A stretch of 64,000 nucleotides of DNA from Vibrio sp. D404a (GCF_030248535.1 NZ_JAHGAJ010000016.1:1-64000), one strand, 5' to 3'. Shown: positions 7,880 to 19,176, counted from the first letter of the stretch. Translations and numbers: made by a program. The notes: generated by a model not told the origin, from the letters alone.

Positions 7880-9829
7880 TTAGTATTTTGCTTCACGCTC
7901 ATGAGAGGCTAGAAAGCTCCCCTGCTCACCCAAAATATCGCGATAGTAGGTTTCAAACATCAAGATATTTTGTACGTAACCACGCGTCTCTTTAAACGGA
8001 ATCATCTCAATGAAGGCGAAAGCATCCAGCTTGCCTTCACTGCGAGAGCGCCACTGCTTAACACGATGTGGGCCAGCATTATAAGCCGCTAATGCAAAGA
8101 TGCGGTTGTTATCGTATTGATTCAGCAATCCATCCAGATAATGGCTACCTATCTCAATGTTTTTACCAACATCATACAAGTCTTCACGGCCTTGGTACTT
8201 TAACTTGTACTTCTGCGCCGTGTATTTAGCCGTCGCTGGCATGATTTGCATGATGCCGCGCGCGCCAACCGGAGATCGAGCTTCACTGTCGAGCGCACTC
8301 TCTTGTCTTGCTAAAGACATCAAGGTCACGAGGTCAATATCATGCTTTTCGGCGTAGAAGTTAAACCACCACTTATGTGCTACCGGAAAACGTAGCTCTA
8401 GGTTATCCCACATTTTAGCCGAGATACTCGCGGTCACGGTGAGATGGTTCCATCTCTGTTTATGGGCATAGGCAGCCAGCATCGACTTCTGCTCTTTGTC
8501 AGAGTTGGCTAGCAACCAACGCCATTCACTTTTGGCCGCAGCAATTTTATCGCGTGTGATCAGCTCATCAATACGTACCAAAGCGGTATCAAATGGCTCC
8601 ACAACCTTCGCGTTGTAAGTCAGTGACGACGTTTCATAGCTCACTGATTTATCGAGCTGTTTCGCCGCTGCAACACTGTAGAAGTTGCGTTGACCAAGAA
8701 TATCAGTCAGGCGCTTGGTGCCCTCTGATTCTTGTCCCGAAGCAAGCTCTGCTCTACCACGCCAGTATTGCCAACGTATCGAGCTTTGATGTTTATCATC
8801 TAGCTTGCTGATCCAGTGCTGCAAGCCTGCCCAGTCCGCATGCTGAATAGCAAGGCGAGCCCGACGCTCAATCAGCACTTGTTTAGATGAGGTCTCTATC
8901 GCCTTGTCTCGCCACGCCATCATCTCTTCAGAATCGGTGTTGATCAGACGAAATGCGAGATAGTCGGCCAACTGCTGAGTCTTCTCTTTTGAAAACTTCT
9001 GCCCATCAATGACTCTATCAAACGCCTTTTGAGCCGCTTTGGCATCTTTACGAGCCAACTTCTGGAAACCTAGCTCGGTCTGCTTTTGATAGAACTCATT
9101 GACCTTGTGTTTTTTAGCAAAGCTCGCGACGCTTTCAGGTTTGCTGAACAGAGCTTTCATCTCTTTGCCCTGCTTCGATGCTTTGTCACCATCAAGCTGC
9201 TTAATAAGGTAGTTCATCAGCTTACCGTTTCGGCTTTCAAACGCTAGCAGTAGCCTATCAAGAATCAACTCATCACTGCGCAGGCCTGCTTTATCCCAAG
9301 CAGAGAACAGTGGGTCACAGCTATCATCAACGCCATTACCACTTAGCCAAAGCTGGTTTGCACCTTTGTAAGCAAGCTCCTGATTACCCTGCTCATAATG
9401 AGCGCGATAATAGATACATTGATACTTCTCACCGGTAGGCTCCTGAGTCTGAAACTCCAGTATCGTCGACCACTTTTTCTGGGACTCTAACGATGCTAAA
9501 TACGGCGCACGGATGCGGTTAGAAAATGGTAGTCCACGATGGCTCTCAATGAAGGCTTCGACCTCCTGAGGAGAGCGCTGTCCAAGGTTAATTAAGAAGG
9601 CACGGTAATCGGTGTATGGCGTCAATGGGTATGTTTGAATTTTAGGGCGCAACTTGGCGTAGGCCTTGAGGTCACGCTTGTCCAATACGTCTTGTGCTTG
9701 ATCGTAAGTGTCACGCTGCATTTCTAGCTCCGAAGCACGGCTCGCTAAAGCCTCTGGAGCCAATAGAATAGAAGGCAAAATTACTGATGCAGCAACAGCA
9801 ATTTTTCTATTGAAAAGTCGGAAAAACAT
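7880..9829 (-). CDS. slt: Soluble lytic murein transglycosylase (Slt70 type)
   Basis: 649 residues with a signal peptide (about 1-29, APEALA before the cleavage site). A periplasmic enzyme that cleaves peptidoglycan between MurNAc and GlcNAc, forming 1,6-anhydro ends. The long helical N-terminal part forms the doughnut-shaped U and L domains. The C-terminal catalytic domain has SLARQESALDSEARSPVGA, with the catalytic Glu near residue 510, then GIMQIMPATA and AAYNAGP. It lies upstream of trpR on the same strand as in E. coli. Its products feed the recycling genes nagZ, anmK and murQ found further along. Confidence 0.95.
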   Translation of the reverse strand: MFFRLFNRKIAVAASVILPSILLAPEALASRASELEMQRDTYDQAQDVLDKRDLKAYAKLRPKIQTYPLTPYTDYRAFLINLGQRSPQEVEAFIESHRGLPFSNRIRAPYLASLESQKKWSTILEFQTQEPTGEKYQCIYYRAHYEQGNQELAYKGANQLWLSGNGVDDSCDPLFSAWDKAGLRSDELILDRLLLAFESRNGKLMNYLIKQLDGDKASKQGKEMKALFSKPESVASFAKKHKVNEFYQKQTELGFQKLARKDAKAAQKAFDRVIDGQKFSKEKTQQLADYLAFRLINTDSEEMMAWRDKAIETSSKQVLIERRARLAIQHADWAGLQHWISKLDDKHQSSIRWQYWRGRAELASGQESEGTKRLTDILGQRNFYSVAAAKQLDKSVSYETSSLTYNAKVVEPFDTALVRIDELITRDKIAAAKSEWRWLLANSDKEQKSMLAAYAHKQRWNHLTVTASISAKMWDNLELRFPVAHKWWFNFYAEKHDIDLVTLMSLARQESALDSEARSPVGARGIMQIMPATAKYTAQKYKLKYQGREDLYDVGKNIEIGSHYLDGLLNQYDNNRIFALAAYNAGPHRVKQWRSRSEGKLDAFAFIEMIPFKETRGYVQNILMFETYYRDILGEQGSFLASHEREAKY

Positions 9830-10093
9830 TCGCTCTTTCCTTAGTGCGTGTTTGAATGCGTAAGGGCTATTTACGCCCTACATCACATCAAATGTAAAGG
9901 GTTTGAGTGTAAATATTATTAATATTTAACACTTCGCCTCCAAAGCTTTAAAAATAGGCTTTTAGTGAGAATTTTGACAATAAAAAGCTAAGATTTATCC
10001 ATCAAAAGCCTTTTCCACTCGGGGAGTAACATCTTTGGGCAGATTGGTATAAAATAATCGTTTATTTTGAACAATAAGTAGGAACGATCGGCA

Positions 10094-11761
10094 ATGGCTG
10101 AATACGTATATACCATGTCGCGAGTGAGCAAAATTGTGCCACCTAAGCGTCAAATTCTGAAAGACATCTCTCTAAGCTTTTTCCCTGGTGCCAAAATTGG
10201 TGTTTTAGGTCTGAATGGTGCAGGTAAATCAACACTGCTACGTATCATGGCCGGCATTGATACCGACATCGATGGTGAAGCTCGTCCACAACCGGGTCTA
10301 AACGTCGGTTACCTACCACAAGAACCTGTACTTGATGAATCGAAAACGGTTCGTGAGATCGTTGAAGAAGCAGTATCTGACGTAGCGGGTGCAATGAAGC
10401 GTCTTGATGAGGTTTACGCAGCATATGCAGAACCTGATGCAGATTTCGATGCACTGGCGAAAGAGCAAGGTGAACTTGAATCTCTTATCCAAGCGAAAGA
10501 TGGTCACAACCTAGAGAATGCTCTAGAGCGTGCTGCTGATGCGCTTCGTCTTCCTGAATGGGATGCGAAGATCGAACACCTATCAGGTGGTGAGCGTCGC
10601 CGTGTTGCTATCTGTCGCCTACTTCTAGAGAAGCCAGATATGCTTCTACTAGACGAACCTACCAACCACCTGGATGCAGAATCTGTAGCGTGGCTTGAGC
10701 GCTTCCTAGTTGATTACAACGGTACTGTTGTGGCGATTACCCACGACCGTTACTTCCTTGATAACGCAGCGGGTTGGATTCTAGAACTTGACCGTGGTGA
10801 AGGTATTCCATGGGAAGGTAACTACACTTCTTGGCTAGAGCAAAAAGATGCGCGTCTACAACAAGAAGCATCTCAAGAAAAAGCTCGTCAGAAAACGATT
10901 GAGAAAGAGCTTGAGTGGGTTCGTCAGAATCCAAAAGGTCGTCAGTCTAAATCTAAAGCACGTATGGCTCGTTTTGAAGAACTGCAAAGCGGCGATCGTC
11001 AGAAGCGTAACGAAACCAACGAACTGTTCATCCCGCCAGGTGAGCGTCTAGGTGATAAAGTTATCGATGTGAAGAACCTGACTAAGTCGTTCGACGGCCG
11101 TGTTCTTATCGATGACCTATCATTCAGCATGCCTAAGGGTGCTATTGTCGGTATCATCGGTGCCAACGGTGCGGGTAAATCTACCCTATTCAAGATGCTA
11201 AGCGGCACTGAGCAACCAGACTCGGGTACTGTTGAACTTGGTGAAACAGTAAAACTGGCATCGGTTGACCAATTCCGTGACAGCATGGACGACACGAAAA
11301 CAGTCTTCCAAGAGATCTCTGAAGGCGCTGATATCATTAAGATCAACAACTTCGAAATCCCTGCACGTGCATACTGCTCTCGCTTCAACTTCAAAGGTTC
11401 AGACCAACAGAAGATCATCGGCGAACTTTCTGGTGGTGAGCGTAACCGTGTTCACCTGGCTAAGCTTCTTAAGACGGGCGGTAACGTACTGCTACTCGAT
11501 GAGCCAACCAACGACCTTGACGTTGAAACGCTACGTGCACTAGAAGAAGCACTACTGGAATTCCCAGGCTGTGCAATGGTTATCTCGCACGACCGTTGGT
11601 TCCTAGACCGTATTGCTACGCATATCATTGACTATCGTGATGAAGGTCAAGTTAACTTCTACGAAGGTAACTACAATGAGTACATGGAATGGCTGAAGAA
11701 GACGCTTGGTCCTGAAGCAGCTGAACCACACCGTATTAAATACAAGCGTGTAACTAAGTAA
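10094..11761 (+). CDS. ettA: Energy-dependent translational throttle protein (ABC-F)
   Basis: 555 residues, the usual EttA length. A cytoplasmic ABC-F ATPase that binds the ribosomal E site and gates the first peptide bond according to ATP/ADP. Two ABC domains: Walker A GLNGAGKST (39-47) and GANGAGKST (about 355), signatures LSGGERRR and LSGGERNR, Walker B LLLDEPTN in both. The linker (about 240-320) is basic and helical. The N-terminal MAEYVYTMSRVSK is diagnostic of EttA. It diverges from slt across a 264-bp gap. GTAGGAAC precedes the ATG. Codons are strongly biased to those of highly expressed genes. Confidence 0.97.
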   Translation: MAEYVYTMSRVSKIVPPKRQILKDISLSFFPGAKIGVLGLNGAGKSTLLRIMAGIDTDIDGEARPQPGLNVGYLPQEPVLDESKTVREIVEEAVSDVAGAMKRLDEVYAAYAEPDADFDALAKEQGELESLIQAKDGHNLENALERAADALRLPEWDAKIEHLSGGERRRVAICRLLLEKPDMLLLDEPTNHLDAESVAWLERFLVDYNGTVVAITHDRYFLDNAAGWILELDRGEGIPWEGNYTSWLEQKDARLQQEASQEKARQKTIEKELEWVRQNPKGRQSKSKARMARFEELQSGDRQKRNETNELFIPPGERLGDKVIDVKNLTKSFDGRVLIDDLSFSMPKGAIVGIIGANGAGKSTLFKMLSGTEQPDSGTVELGETVKLASVDQFRDSMDDTKTVFQEISEGADIIKINNFEIPARAYCSRFNFKGSDQQKIIGELSGGERNRVHLAKLLKTGGNVLLLDEPTNDLDVETLRALEEALLEFPGCAMVISHDRWFLDRIATHIIDYRDEGQVNFYEGNYNEYMEWLKKTLGPEAAEPHRIKYKRVTK

Positions 11762-11781
11762 GTTTCGCTTGTAATTTATTC

Positions 11782-11806
11782 TAAGGCCGCTAAATTAGCG
11801 GCCTTA
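11782..11806 (+). terminator. ettA terminator
   Basis: A nearly continuous inverted repeat, TAAGGCCGCTAA and TTAGCGGCCTTA, with only one base between the arms, followed by TATAT. The U-tract is short but the stem is strong. Confidence 0.7.
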
Positions 11807-11846
11807 TATAATACAGCATCCCAAACTTATAGGTGAGGAAGTCTCT

Positions 11847-12242
11847 ATGATGGAAAGGCGTCGATTTTCAAGGATTGTTTATCAAGTCGCTACCAAACTA
11901 ACCCAAGATACCTCAGTGGTTCAAAATAACTCAGTGGTTGAAGGCACAGTACAAGACTTGTCGTTGCAAGGTTTATTGATAGATTGTGCAGACCACCACC
12001 AGTTAAACCATCAATTGCCTGTTATGATCAGCTTTCAATTAACAGACAGTGATATCAACATTCAACTAGAAGCCTCTATTGTCTCTACCATCAATACCTC
12101 AGTGCGCTTACGCATAGAGCATTTAGATATTGATAGTATCAGCCACCTTAAGCGCCTTGTGGAGCTGAACGTTGGTGATGATGAGTTACTTTATCGAGAA
12201 ATAGAACATCTAACAGATTTAGGCGAAGAGTCAGCAGAATAA
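11847..12242 (+). CDS. plzA: PilZ-domain c-di-GMP-binding protein
   Basis: 131 residues forming one PilZ domain. The N-terminal ERRRFSR supplies the RxxxR motif (R5 and R9), and DLSLQG supplies the second c-di-GMP motif (D/N-x-S-x-x-G). No other domain is present, so it is a pure receptor acting by protein contact. Its position, after ettA and near tyrA, is that of V. cholerae VC0697 (PlzA). The symbol rests on that recalled synteny. GAGGAAG precedes two adjacent ATG codons (11847 and 11850). The M23 peptidase gene follows after 38 bp and may be co-transcribed. Confidence 0.82.
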   Translation: MMERRRFSRIVYQVATKLTQDTSVVQNNSVVEGTVQDLSLQGLLIDCADHHQLNHQLPVMISFQLTDSDINIQLEASIVSTINTSVRLRIEHLDIDSISHLKRLVELNVGDDELLYREIEHLTDLGEESAE

Positions 12243-12280
12243 AGCACGCTCTTCGAATTATTTTTATTTAATACGTCATC

Positions 12281-13318
12281 ATGTCTCAGAAAATTTCGAT
12301 TACTGTTCCTTCTAGCCAAGGGGAGCAGACATTTTACTTCGGCCGTAAAGCCGTGCTCTTTTGCACCTCTGCAGTCCTTTCCGTTCCCCTTTTAATTGGC
12401 GGTGCAATCTATCTACATTACGACGGTCAGCAGAAGCTATCTGCATCTGAACAACACGCCTCTGATCAGGCCCATGATGCACAGAAGCTGATCGAGACTT
12501 TGATTGTTGAGAAAGACAATATGGAGTTTATGTACGATGAGCAGATTGAAACCAATCACTCATTAGCACAAGCTCTAACGGAAAAAGAAGGCACTATTCA
12601 ATTGCTCGGCAAGCGTGTATTCGACGTTGAGTCAGTACTTGGCCTTGCCGATGAAGAACTGGTTAACGATGAGACCTCTCTTGAAGAGCGAATCGACGCC
12701 GCGGCCATCGACTCGGCGGTACGTGCAACCATGTTCCGCTTAATCCCTAACGATAGTCCAATGGCTTATCAACGCATCTCATCATCATACGGGAGTCGTA
12801 TCAACCCTATTACAGGCAAGCGTCATACTCACACTGGTATCGATCTCACCTGTAAGCGCGGTGAAGATATTCTTGCACCTGCTGACGGTGTCATTGAAAC
12901 CGTGCGCCCGAGTAAGAAAGGCTTTGGTAACTTCCTGACCATGCGCCACTCTTTTGGCTTCATGAGCTCTTACGCTCACCTGCAGAAGTTTAAGGTTCGC
13001 AGCGGTCAGTTTGTAAGTAAGGGTGATGTGATTGCAAGCTGTGGTAACTCAGGAAACTCAACCGGCCCACACCTGCACTACGAAGTACGCTTTTTGGGTC
13101 GCTCTTTGAATCCACAATACTTGATGGACTGGACACCAGAGAACTTCAACTATGTGTTTGAGAAAGAGAAGAAGGTGAAATGGGGGCCCCTGGTTCAACT
13201 CATCGATAATGTTGTGCGTCTGCAAATCAACCTGACCAATGTGCCTTACATCAACTCATCAATTGAAACCGTGTCGAGTGATGAGACCAAGGCAAAGGCA
13301 ACACTCGCAACCAACTAA
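12281..13318 (+). CDS. Membrane-anchored M23 metallopeptidase
   Basis: 345 residues. One membrane helix (about 24-47), a heptad-rich linker (about 50-115) and a LytM/M23 domain (about 155-255). The zinc ligands are present: HTHTGIDLTC gives the H-x-x-x-D pair and GPHLHYEVR gives the HxH motif, so it should be an active peptidoglycan endopeptidase rather than an EnvC/NlpD-type activator. It follows the PilZ gene by 38 bp. A c-di-GMP link to wall cleavage is only suggested by that adjacency. Transcription stops at 13396-13429. Confidence 0.88.
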   Translation: MSQKISITVPSSQGEQTFYFGRKAVLFCTSAVLSVPLLIGGAIYLHYDGQQKLSASEQHASDQAHDAQKLIETLIVEKDNMEFMYDEQIETNHSLAQALTEKEGTIQLLGKRVFDVESVLGLADEELVNDETSLEERIDAAAIDSAVRATMFRLIPNDSPMAYQRISSSYGSRINPITGKRHTHTGIDLTCKRGEDILAPADGVIETVRPSKKGFGNFLTMRHSFGFMSSYAHLQKFKVRSGQFVSKGDVIASCGNSGNSTGPHLHYEVRFLGRSLNPQYLMDWTPENFNYVFEKEKKVKWGPLVQLIDNVVRLQINLTNVPYINSSIETVSSDETKAKATLATN

Positions 13319-13395
13319 CGCTTAAGAGCTTTTAGCCTATGATGATCTTTTTACCTACAGTAGGCCAATAACTTTTAAATCAATGATAATTAAAT

Positions 13396-13429
13396 AAAAA
13401 AGAGCCACCTAAATTAGGTGGCTCTTTTT
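13396..13429. terminator. Bidirectional terminator between the M23 gene and tyrA
   Basis: AAAAAGAGCCACCTAA pairs with TTAGGTGGCTCTTTTT around a very short loop. U-tracts occur on both strands for the two converging genes. Confidence 0.92.
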
Positions 13430-13475
13430 CTATCTATTCTTGACTCAATATTATTTGAGCTAACTCCAGCGCAGG

Positions 13476-14603
13476 CTAGCCACGATGAATCGAGTCATGT
13501 GCTTGCTTAAGAAGACTTTGGCTCTCTTGCAGGAACTGCTGTGAGTAATCACCAAACCACTCGCTCACTTCATTAAAGTTTTCAACGAATTGAGCCTTGT
13601 CTTTGCCTTCCAGAATCTTCAGAGCTTCACCAAAGCAGTGGTGGAAGCGGCGAATCATCGCGATGTTTTCATCTGAAGAGAGAATAATGTCACCGTATAG
13701 ATTCGGGTCTTGAGCAAATAGACGACCAACCATCGCAATCTCAAGGCGGTAGATTGGTGAACTCAGTTGAAGCAGGCGATCAATATTCGGGTTCTCTTTG
13801 CTTAGGTGCAGGCCGTAAGCAAATGAAGTGAAGTGGCGCAGCGCTTGGATCAGCGTCATGCCGTGATCGTGCTCTTGCGCATCCATACTGCATAGGCTCG
13901 CACCCCAGATACCGAATTGCTCGAGTAGCCATTGGTAACTCTCTTGTCCACGACCATCACTGTAGACAATAACCTGCTTCGCAAGGCTTGGTACATCTGG
14001 GCCAAACATTGGGTGCAGACCAACTACAGGGCCCTGGTGAACCGCTAACATACGTTGCAATGGCTTAGACTTGATTGACGTTAAGTCACACAAAATGCAG
14101 TCACTTGGCAAGTTGTTCAGCTTATCAATAACGCCCTCGGTCAGGTGGATTGGCACAGTAACAACCACAAGACCTGCGTCTTTCAGTAGTTCGTCTGCTT
14201 TGTCCCAGTCTTTACTACCTAGCACTTTTACATCGTAGCCAGATAGCTTGAACATACGCCCAAATAGACCACCCAGCTGGCCGTTACCACCGATAACAAC
14301 AACTGAACGCAGTTCAGGGTTCAGACACTTAAAGCCCGAATCCTTTTCACTTGCGTACGACTCACGCATAGTACGACGCAGAATGTCTTCAATAAGCTGT
14401 GGCGGCACACCTAATTTTTCAGCCTCTGCACGGCGAGATGCAAGCATCGCTGCCTCACGTTCAGGCACATAAATCGGTAAACCGTGCTCGCTTTTCACCT
14501 CACCTACTTTCTCAACCAGCGCCAAGCGCTGGGCAAGAAGCTCTAACATCTGTTTATCGACAACGTCAATTTGGTCGCGTAATTCGTTCAGTTCAACGGC
14601 CAT
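13476..14603 (-). CDS. tyrA: Bifunctional chorismate mutase/prephenate dehydrogenase (T-protein)
   Basis: 375 residues (E. coli 373). It converts chorismate through prephenate to 4-hydroxyphenylpyruvate for tyrosine. The N-terminal AroQ mutase (about 1-90) has [19 protein letters not shown]. The dehydrogenase domain starts at about 100 with the NAD motif [27 protein letters not shown] is also typical. It follows aroF by 42 bp on the same strand, the E. coli aroF-tyrA order, so it should be under the TyrR site upstream of aroF. Confidence 0.97.
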   Translation of the reverse strand: MAVELNELRDQIDVVDKQMLELLAQRLALVEKVGEVKSEHGLPIYVPEREAAMLASRRAEAEKLGVPPQLIEDILRRTMRESYASEKDSGFKCLNPELRSVVVIGGNGQLGGLFGRMFKLSGYDVKVLGSKDWDKADELLKDAGLVVVTVPIHLTEGVIDKLNNLPSDCILCDLTSIKSKPLQRMLAVHQGPVVGLHPMFGPDVPSLAKQVIVYSDGRGQESYQWLLEQFGIWGASLCSMDAQEHDHGMTLIQALRHFTSFAYGLHLSKENPNIDRLLQLSSPIYRLEIAMVGRLFAQDPNLYGDIILSSDENIAMIRRFHHCFGEALKILEGKDKAQFVENFNEVSEWFGDYSQQFLQESQSLLKQAHDSIHRG

Positions 14604-14645
14604 TCTTCTTCCTTTCTAATCCTTAAGCCTCGATTTGTGCTGGCA

Positions 14646-15719
14646 CTAGCCTTTTAGACGATTTTCCAAGAATGGGACTAGTTCCGTGTGTGCACGCTTC
14701 AATAGTGCCTCAGTTGAATCCCAATTGATACACGCGTCGGTAATTGAAACGCCGTATTTCATCTGATCGAGAGGAATGTCAGAAGATTGGTTGCCCTCGT
14801 TAAGATGACTTTCAATCATCAAACCGATAATTGATTTGTTGCCTTCACGAATTTGGTGGATTACGTCTTCAGCAACTAGCGGTTGACGACGGAAGTCTTT
14901 ACGAGAGTTAGCGTGGCTACAATCAACCATAAGTGCAGCACCTAGACCTGCTTTTGATAGCTCTTCTTCACACTCATGCACCGAAACAGAATCGTAGTTA
15001 GTTTGCTTACCACCACGAAGAATCACATGGCCATTTGGGTTACCTTGAGTTGTAAGTAGCGCAACTTGACCTTCACGGCTGATACCCATGAAACGGTGGC
15101 TTGAAGAGGCTGCTTGCATCGCGTTAATCGCAGTACCTAGGTTGCCATCAGTACCGTTTTTGAAGCCGATTGGCATAGATAGACCACTTGCCATCTCACG
15201 GTGAGTTTGAGATTCAGTAGTACGAGCACCGATCGCCGCCCAGCTAAATGTGTCTGCTAGGTATTGTGGGCTGATTGGGTCAAGAGCTTCAGTCGCTAGT
15301 GGGATTTCCATCTCTGCCAATTCAACCAGCAGTTCACGACCTACGTGAAGACCATGCTCGATATCAAATGTGCCGTCTAGATGCGGGTCATTAATTAGAC
15401 CTTTCCAACCAACGGTTGTACGTGGTTTTTCGAAGTACACACGCATTACGATGTAAAGTTGATCACTTAGCTCTTCAGAAAGTGCTTTCAGGCGTTTTGC
15501 GTACTCTTTAGCAGCTTCAACGTCGTGAATCGAACATGGGCCACATACCACCAGCATACGGTGATCTTTCTTGTGGATGATGTTGGCGATGGTTTGACGA
15601 GATTCTTGAATAAAACGACGAGCATTATCACTCAGAGGTAATTTTGCTTTTAACTCGTCTGGAGTAATCAGTACCTGTTCGTCGATAATATTAACATTGC
15701 TTAATTCACTTTTCTGCAT
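14646..15719 (-). CDS. aroF: DAHP synthase, probably tyrosine-sensitive
   Basis: 357 residues (E. coli AroF 356). It joins phosphoenolpyruvate and erythrose 4-phosphate to give DAHP, the first shikimate step. Class I features are visible: VVCGPCSIHD, RVYFEKPRTTVGWKGL with active-site Arg and Lys residues, and DCSHANSRKD. Assignment to the Tyr-sensitive isozyme is inferred from its operon with tyrA and the perfect TyrR box upstream, not from effector-site residues. Confidence 0.92.
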   Translation of the reverse strand: MQKSELSNVNIIDEQVLITPDELKAKLPLSDNARRFIQESRQTIANIIHKKDHRMLVVCGPCSIHDVEAAKEYAKRLKALSEELSDQLYIVMRVYFEKPRTTVGWKGLINDPHLDGTFDIEHGLHVGRELLVELAEMEIPLATEALDPISPQYLADTFSWAAIGARTTESQTHREMASGLSMPIGFKNGTDGNLGTAINAMQAASSSHRFMGISREGQVALLTTQGNPNGHVILRGGKQTNYDSVSVHECEEELSKAGLGAALMVDCSHANSRKDFRRQPLVAEDVIHQIREGNKSIIGLMIESHLNEGNQSSDIPLDQMKYGVSITDACINWDSTEALLKRAHTELVPFLENRLKG

Positions 15720-15836
15720 AACTCAACCTGTATTCTTTTCTTTACACCCAAGTAATCCATATGGGCTAACAATCTTTGAAAACTAAAATAACAGCTATAG
15801 AAACGATTGCAAGTGTAAACAATAAAAAACATTTAA

Positions 15837-15854
15837 TGTAAATTTAAATTTACA
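15837..15854. promoter_or_regulatory. TyrR box upstream of aroF-tyrA
   Basis: TGTAAATTTAAATTTACA is a perfect match to the TyrR consensus TGTAAA-N6-TTTACA, 118 bp from the aroF start. A weaker partner begins with TGTAAA at 15814-15819, with a poor right half. A strong box beside a weak box is the usual TyrR repression layout. Confidence 0.85.
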
Positions 15855-15911
15855 CTTTGAGTTTAGTTAGGCTTGGATAGAAAAAGGAAGGAAATCAGGC
15901 TTTCTATAAAC

Positions 15912-15940
15912 AAAAAAGGCGATATTTATCATATCGCCTT
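15912..15940 (-). terminator. nagZ terminator
   Basis: Read on the minus strand, AAGGCGATAT and ATATCGCCTT form a 10-bp stem followed by a U-run. It lies 27 bp beyond the nagZ stop. Confidence 0.88.
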
Positions 15941-15966
15941 CTAAAAAATTCAAATGTGTTTATTTA

Positions 15967-16956
15967 TTACCCACGGTCGAGTATGCGCGCCATCTGCTCA
16001 GACGCCTCTTTCCATCGAGTGTCCGACTGCAATGTCGCCAAGTCAAAAGCGTGCTTTTTCAACAATGACTGCGCCATAGGTACACTTTGTATCTCAAGGT
16101 TATCCAAAGCCTCAATTTGTGCATCTCGTTTATTACACATCAACACCATATTGCATCCGGCATCTAGCGCAGCTTGCGCTCTTTGTGCTGGCCCCCCCAT
16201 GATCGCAGCCCCTTCCATTGTCAGGTCATCGGAAAATACCAAACCTTTAAAACCAAGCTGCTTTCTCAACACATCTTGTAGCCAATAGCGTGAGCCACTT
16301 GCTGGCTTGTCATCGTAGTTCGAGAAAACCACATGCGCCGGCATCATTGCATCCAGAATACCCGCCTCAATTTGCGCCTTGAAGATCGCCATATCTGTTT
16401 CAAAAATGTCATCTCTTGGGTCGTAAGGTGTCTCTAGATGCGAATCTGCAATCACGCCACCATGTCCTGGGAAGTGCTTACCCGTTGTAGCCATGCCCAC
16501 CGACTTCATGCCTTTAATGAACGCGCTACTATGACGAACGATGGTATCAATATCCTCACCAAACGCTCGATTGCCTATCGCTTTACAGTCGTGGCCTTTA
16601 TCTAATACTGGCGCGAAGCTCAGGTCTATATCATGCGCGACTAACTCTGCCGCCATCAACCAACCAGCTTGCTCGGCTAATTGCTCACCATTACGGTATT
16701 GAGCAAATTCTTGGGCCGCAGGGATAATAGAAAAGCCGTCGCGAAAGCGCTGTACTCGTCCACCCTCTTGGTCAACACCAATTAAGATAGGACGCTTGGC
16801 TGCTTTTCGAATCTCTTTAGTAAGCGCGGCAAGTTGTTTGCTGTCATGATAGTTACGAGCAAAAAAGATCAATCCACCCACAGTTGGGTGCTCTAAAATT
16901 TCTCTATCTTCAGCAGTGAGCTCGTAGCCTGCAACATCTACCCACAACGGTCCCAT
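15967..16956 (-). CDS. nagZ: beta-N-acetylhexosaminidase NagZ
   Basis: 329 residues (E. coli 341). A cytoplasmic family GH3 enzyme that removes GlcNAc from GlcNAc-anhydroMurNAc peptides imported during wall recycling. TGKHFPGHG with the following DSH is the flexible loop holding the catalytic His-Asp pair, and [12 protein letters not shown] carries the nucleophile Asp. There is no signal peptide, as expected. It diverges from anmK and murQ, which act next in the same pathway. Confidence 0.95.
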   Translation of the reverse strand: MGPLWVDVAGYELTAEDREILEHPTVGGLIFFARNYHDSKQLAALTKEIRKAAKRPILIGVDQEGGRVQRFRDGFSIIPAAQEFAQYRNGEQLAEQAGWLMAAELVAHDIDLSFAPVLDKGHDCKAIGNRAFGEDIDTIVRHSSAFIKGMKSVGMATTGKHFPGHGGVIADSHLETPYDPRDDIFETDMAIFKAQIEAGILDAMMPAHVVFSNYDDKPASGSRYWLQDVLRKQLGFKGLVFSDDLTMEGAAIMGGPAQRAQAALDAGCNMVLMCNKRDAQIEALDNLEIQSVPMAQSLLKKHAFDLATLQSDTRWKEASEQMARILDRG

Positions 16957-17055
16957 ATTTATCCCTTACTAAGCCAAAATTGATAATCTTCACGAGGTTA
17001 TTCCGTTTGAATTTGCATTACAATGTTTTTAATTCACGGCCAAAAGAGTTTAGGA

Positions 17056-18171
17056 ATGGATCATAAAGAGTTATACATCGGCGTTATGTCAGGGACCAGT
17101 ATGGATGGAGTCGATACTGCGCTCGTGAGCATCGTAGGCAACCAGATTGAGCTCATTGCCCATGATGAATTTGCCATGCCTGATACGCTCAAAACACGCT
17201 TACTTGACGTCTGTATTGGTCAACAAACGGATTTGATAACCATTGGTGAACTTGACCATCAGCTTGGTCACTTATTCGCAGATGCAGTGCTGCAACTCTT
17301 AGAAAAGTCAGAGACTCCCCCTTCAGCTGTCAAAGCAATTGGCAATCATGGCCAAACTGTATTTCATCAGCCTAGTGGGAATCACCCATTTACTATGCAG
17401 TTAGGTGATGCCAATATCATTGCGACGAAAACCAATATTGATGTTTTAGCTGATTTTCGTCGCAAAGACATGGCGTTGGGTGGGCAAGGAGCACCTTTGG
17501 TACCTGCATTTCATCGAACCATATTTGAGGCCAAAGAGAGCAGCGTAGTGGTACTAAACATTGGTGGCATATCGAATATTTCAGTACTTCAACCAGACAA
17601 ACCAACGCTGGGTTATGACACAGGCCCGGGCAATATGTTGATGGATGCTTGGGTAAACAAACACTGCGGTAAAAAGTATGACCAAGATGGCGAGTTTGCT
17701 CGCAGTGGCCAAGTAAATTCGGCGCTACTGAATTCACTGCTTGAAGAAGCCTACCTTGCTGGGCTACCACCGAAAAGCACAGGACGAGAGCTGTTCAATC
17801 TGCCTTGGCTGGAAAACAAATTAAAGGCATTACCAGTAATATCGAAACCCGATGTACAGCGCACCCTTTGTGAGTACAGCGCCATCACCATAGCTAATGA
17901 AGTCGTGAAGCATCAATCTGGCTCATCCCCTGCCTTATATGTATGTGGTGGAGGTGTCAGAAACCCACTTTTGATGGGGCGCCTTGCGAAGCTGCTTCCT
18001 GACTGGCAAGTGAGTTCTACTTCCGCTAAAGGAGTCGATGCCGATTACATGGAAGCCATGGCATTTGCATGGCTGGCTCAACGTTACGTACATAAGCTAC
18101 CAAGCAACCTTCCCGAGGTGACAGGAGCTTCACAAAGCGCTTCTCTTGGCGTGCTGTACCGCGCAAACTGA
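17056..18171 (+). CDS. anmK: Anhydro-N-acetylmuramic acid kinase
   Basis: From the chosen ATG the product is 371 residues (E. coli 369), beginning MDHKELYIGVMSGTSMDGVD. It phosphorylates anhydroMurNAc to MurNAc-6-phosphate. MSGTSMDGVD, GNHGQTVFH and GYDTGPGNMLMD are family signatures. An ATG 33 bp upstream stays in frame but forms part of a TACAAT -10-like hexamer (17019-17024) and would give an atypical N-terminus, so I prefer 17056. murQ follows after 31 bp. Confidence 0.94.
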   Translation: MDHKELYIGVMSGTSMDGVDTALVSIVGNQIELIAHDEFAMPDTLKTRLLDVCIGQQTDLITIGELDHQLGHLFADAVLQLLEKSETPPSAVKAIGNHGQTVFHQPSGNHPFTMQLGDANIIATKTNIDVLADFRRKDMALGGQGAPLVPAFHRTIFEAKESSVVVLNIGGISNISVLQPDKPTLGYDTGPGNMLMDAWVNKHCGKKYDQDGEFARSGQVNSALLNSLLEEAYLAGLPPKSTGRELFNLPWLENKLKALPVISKPDVQRTLCEYSAITIANEVVKHQSGSSPALYVCGGGVRNPLLMGRLAKLLPDWQVSSTSAKGVDADYMEAMAFAWLAQRYVHKLPSNLPEVTGASQSASLGVLYRAN

Positions 18172-18181
18172 CCATCAATAG

Positions 18182-19132
<951 letters not shown>

Positions 19133-19176
19133 CGCATCAAGGTGTGCACTCTTTAATTGAGTTCACCCTTCTCAAA

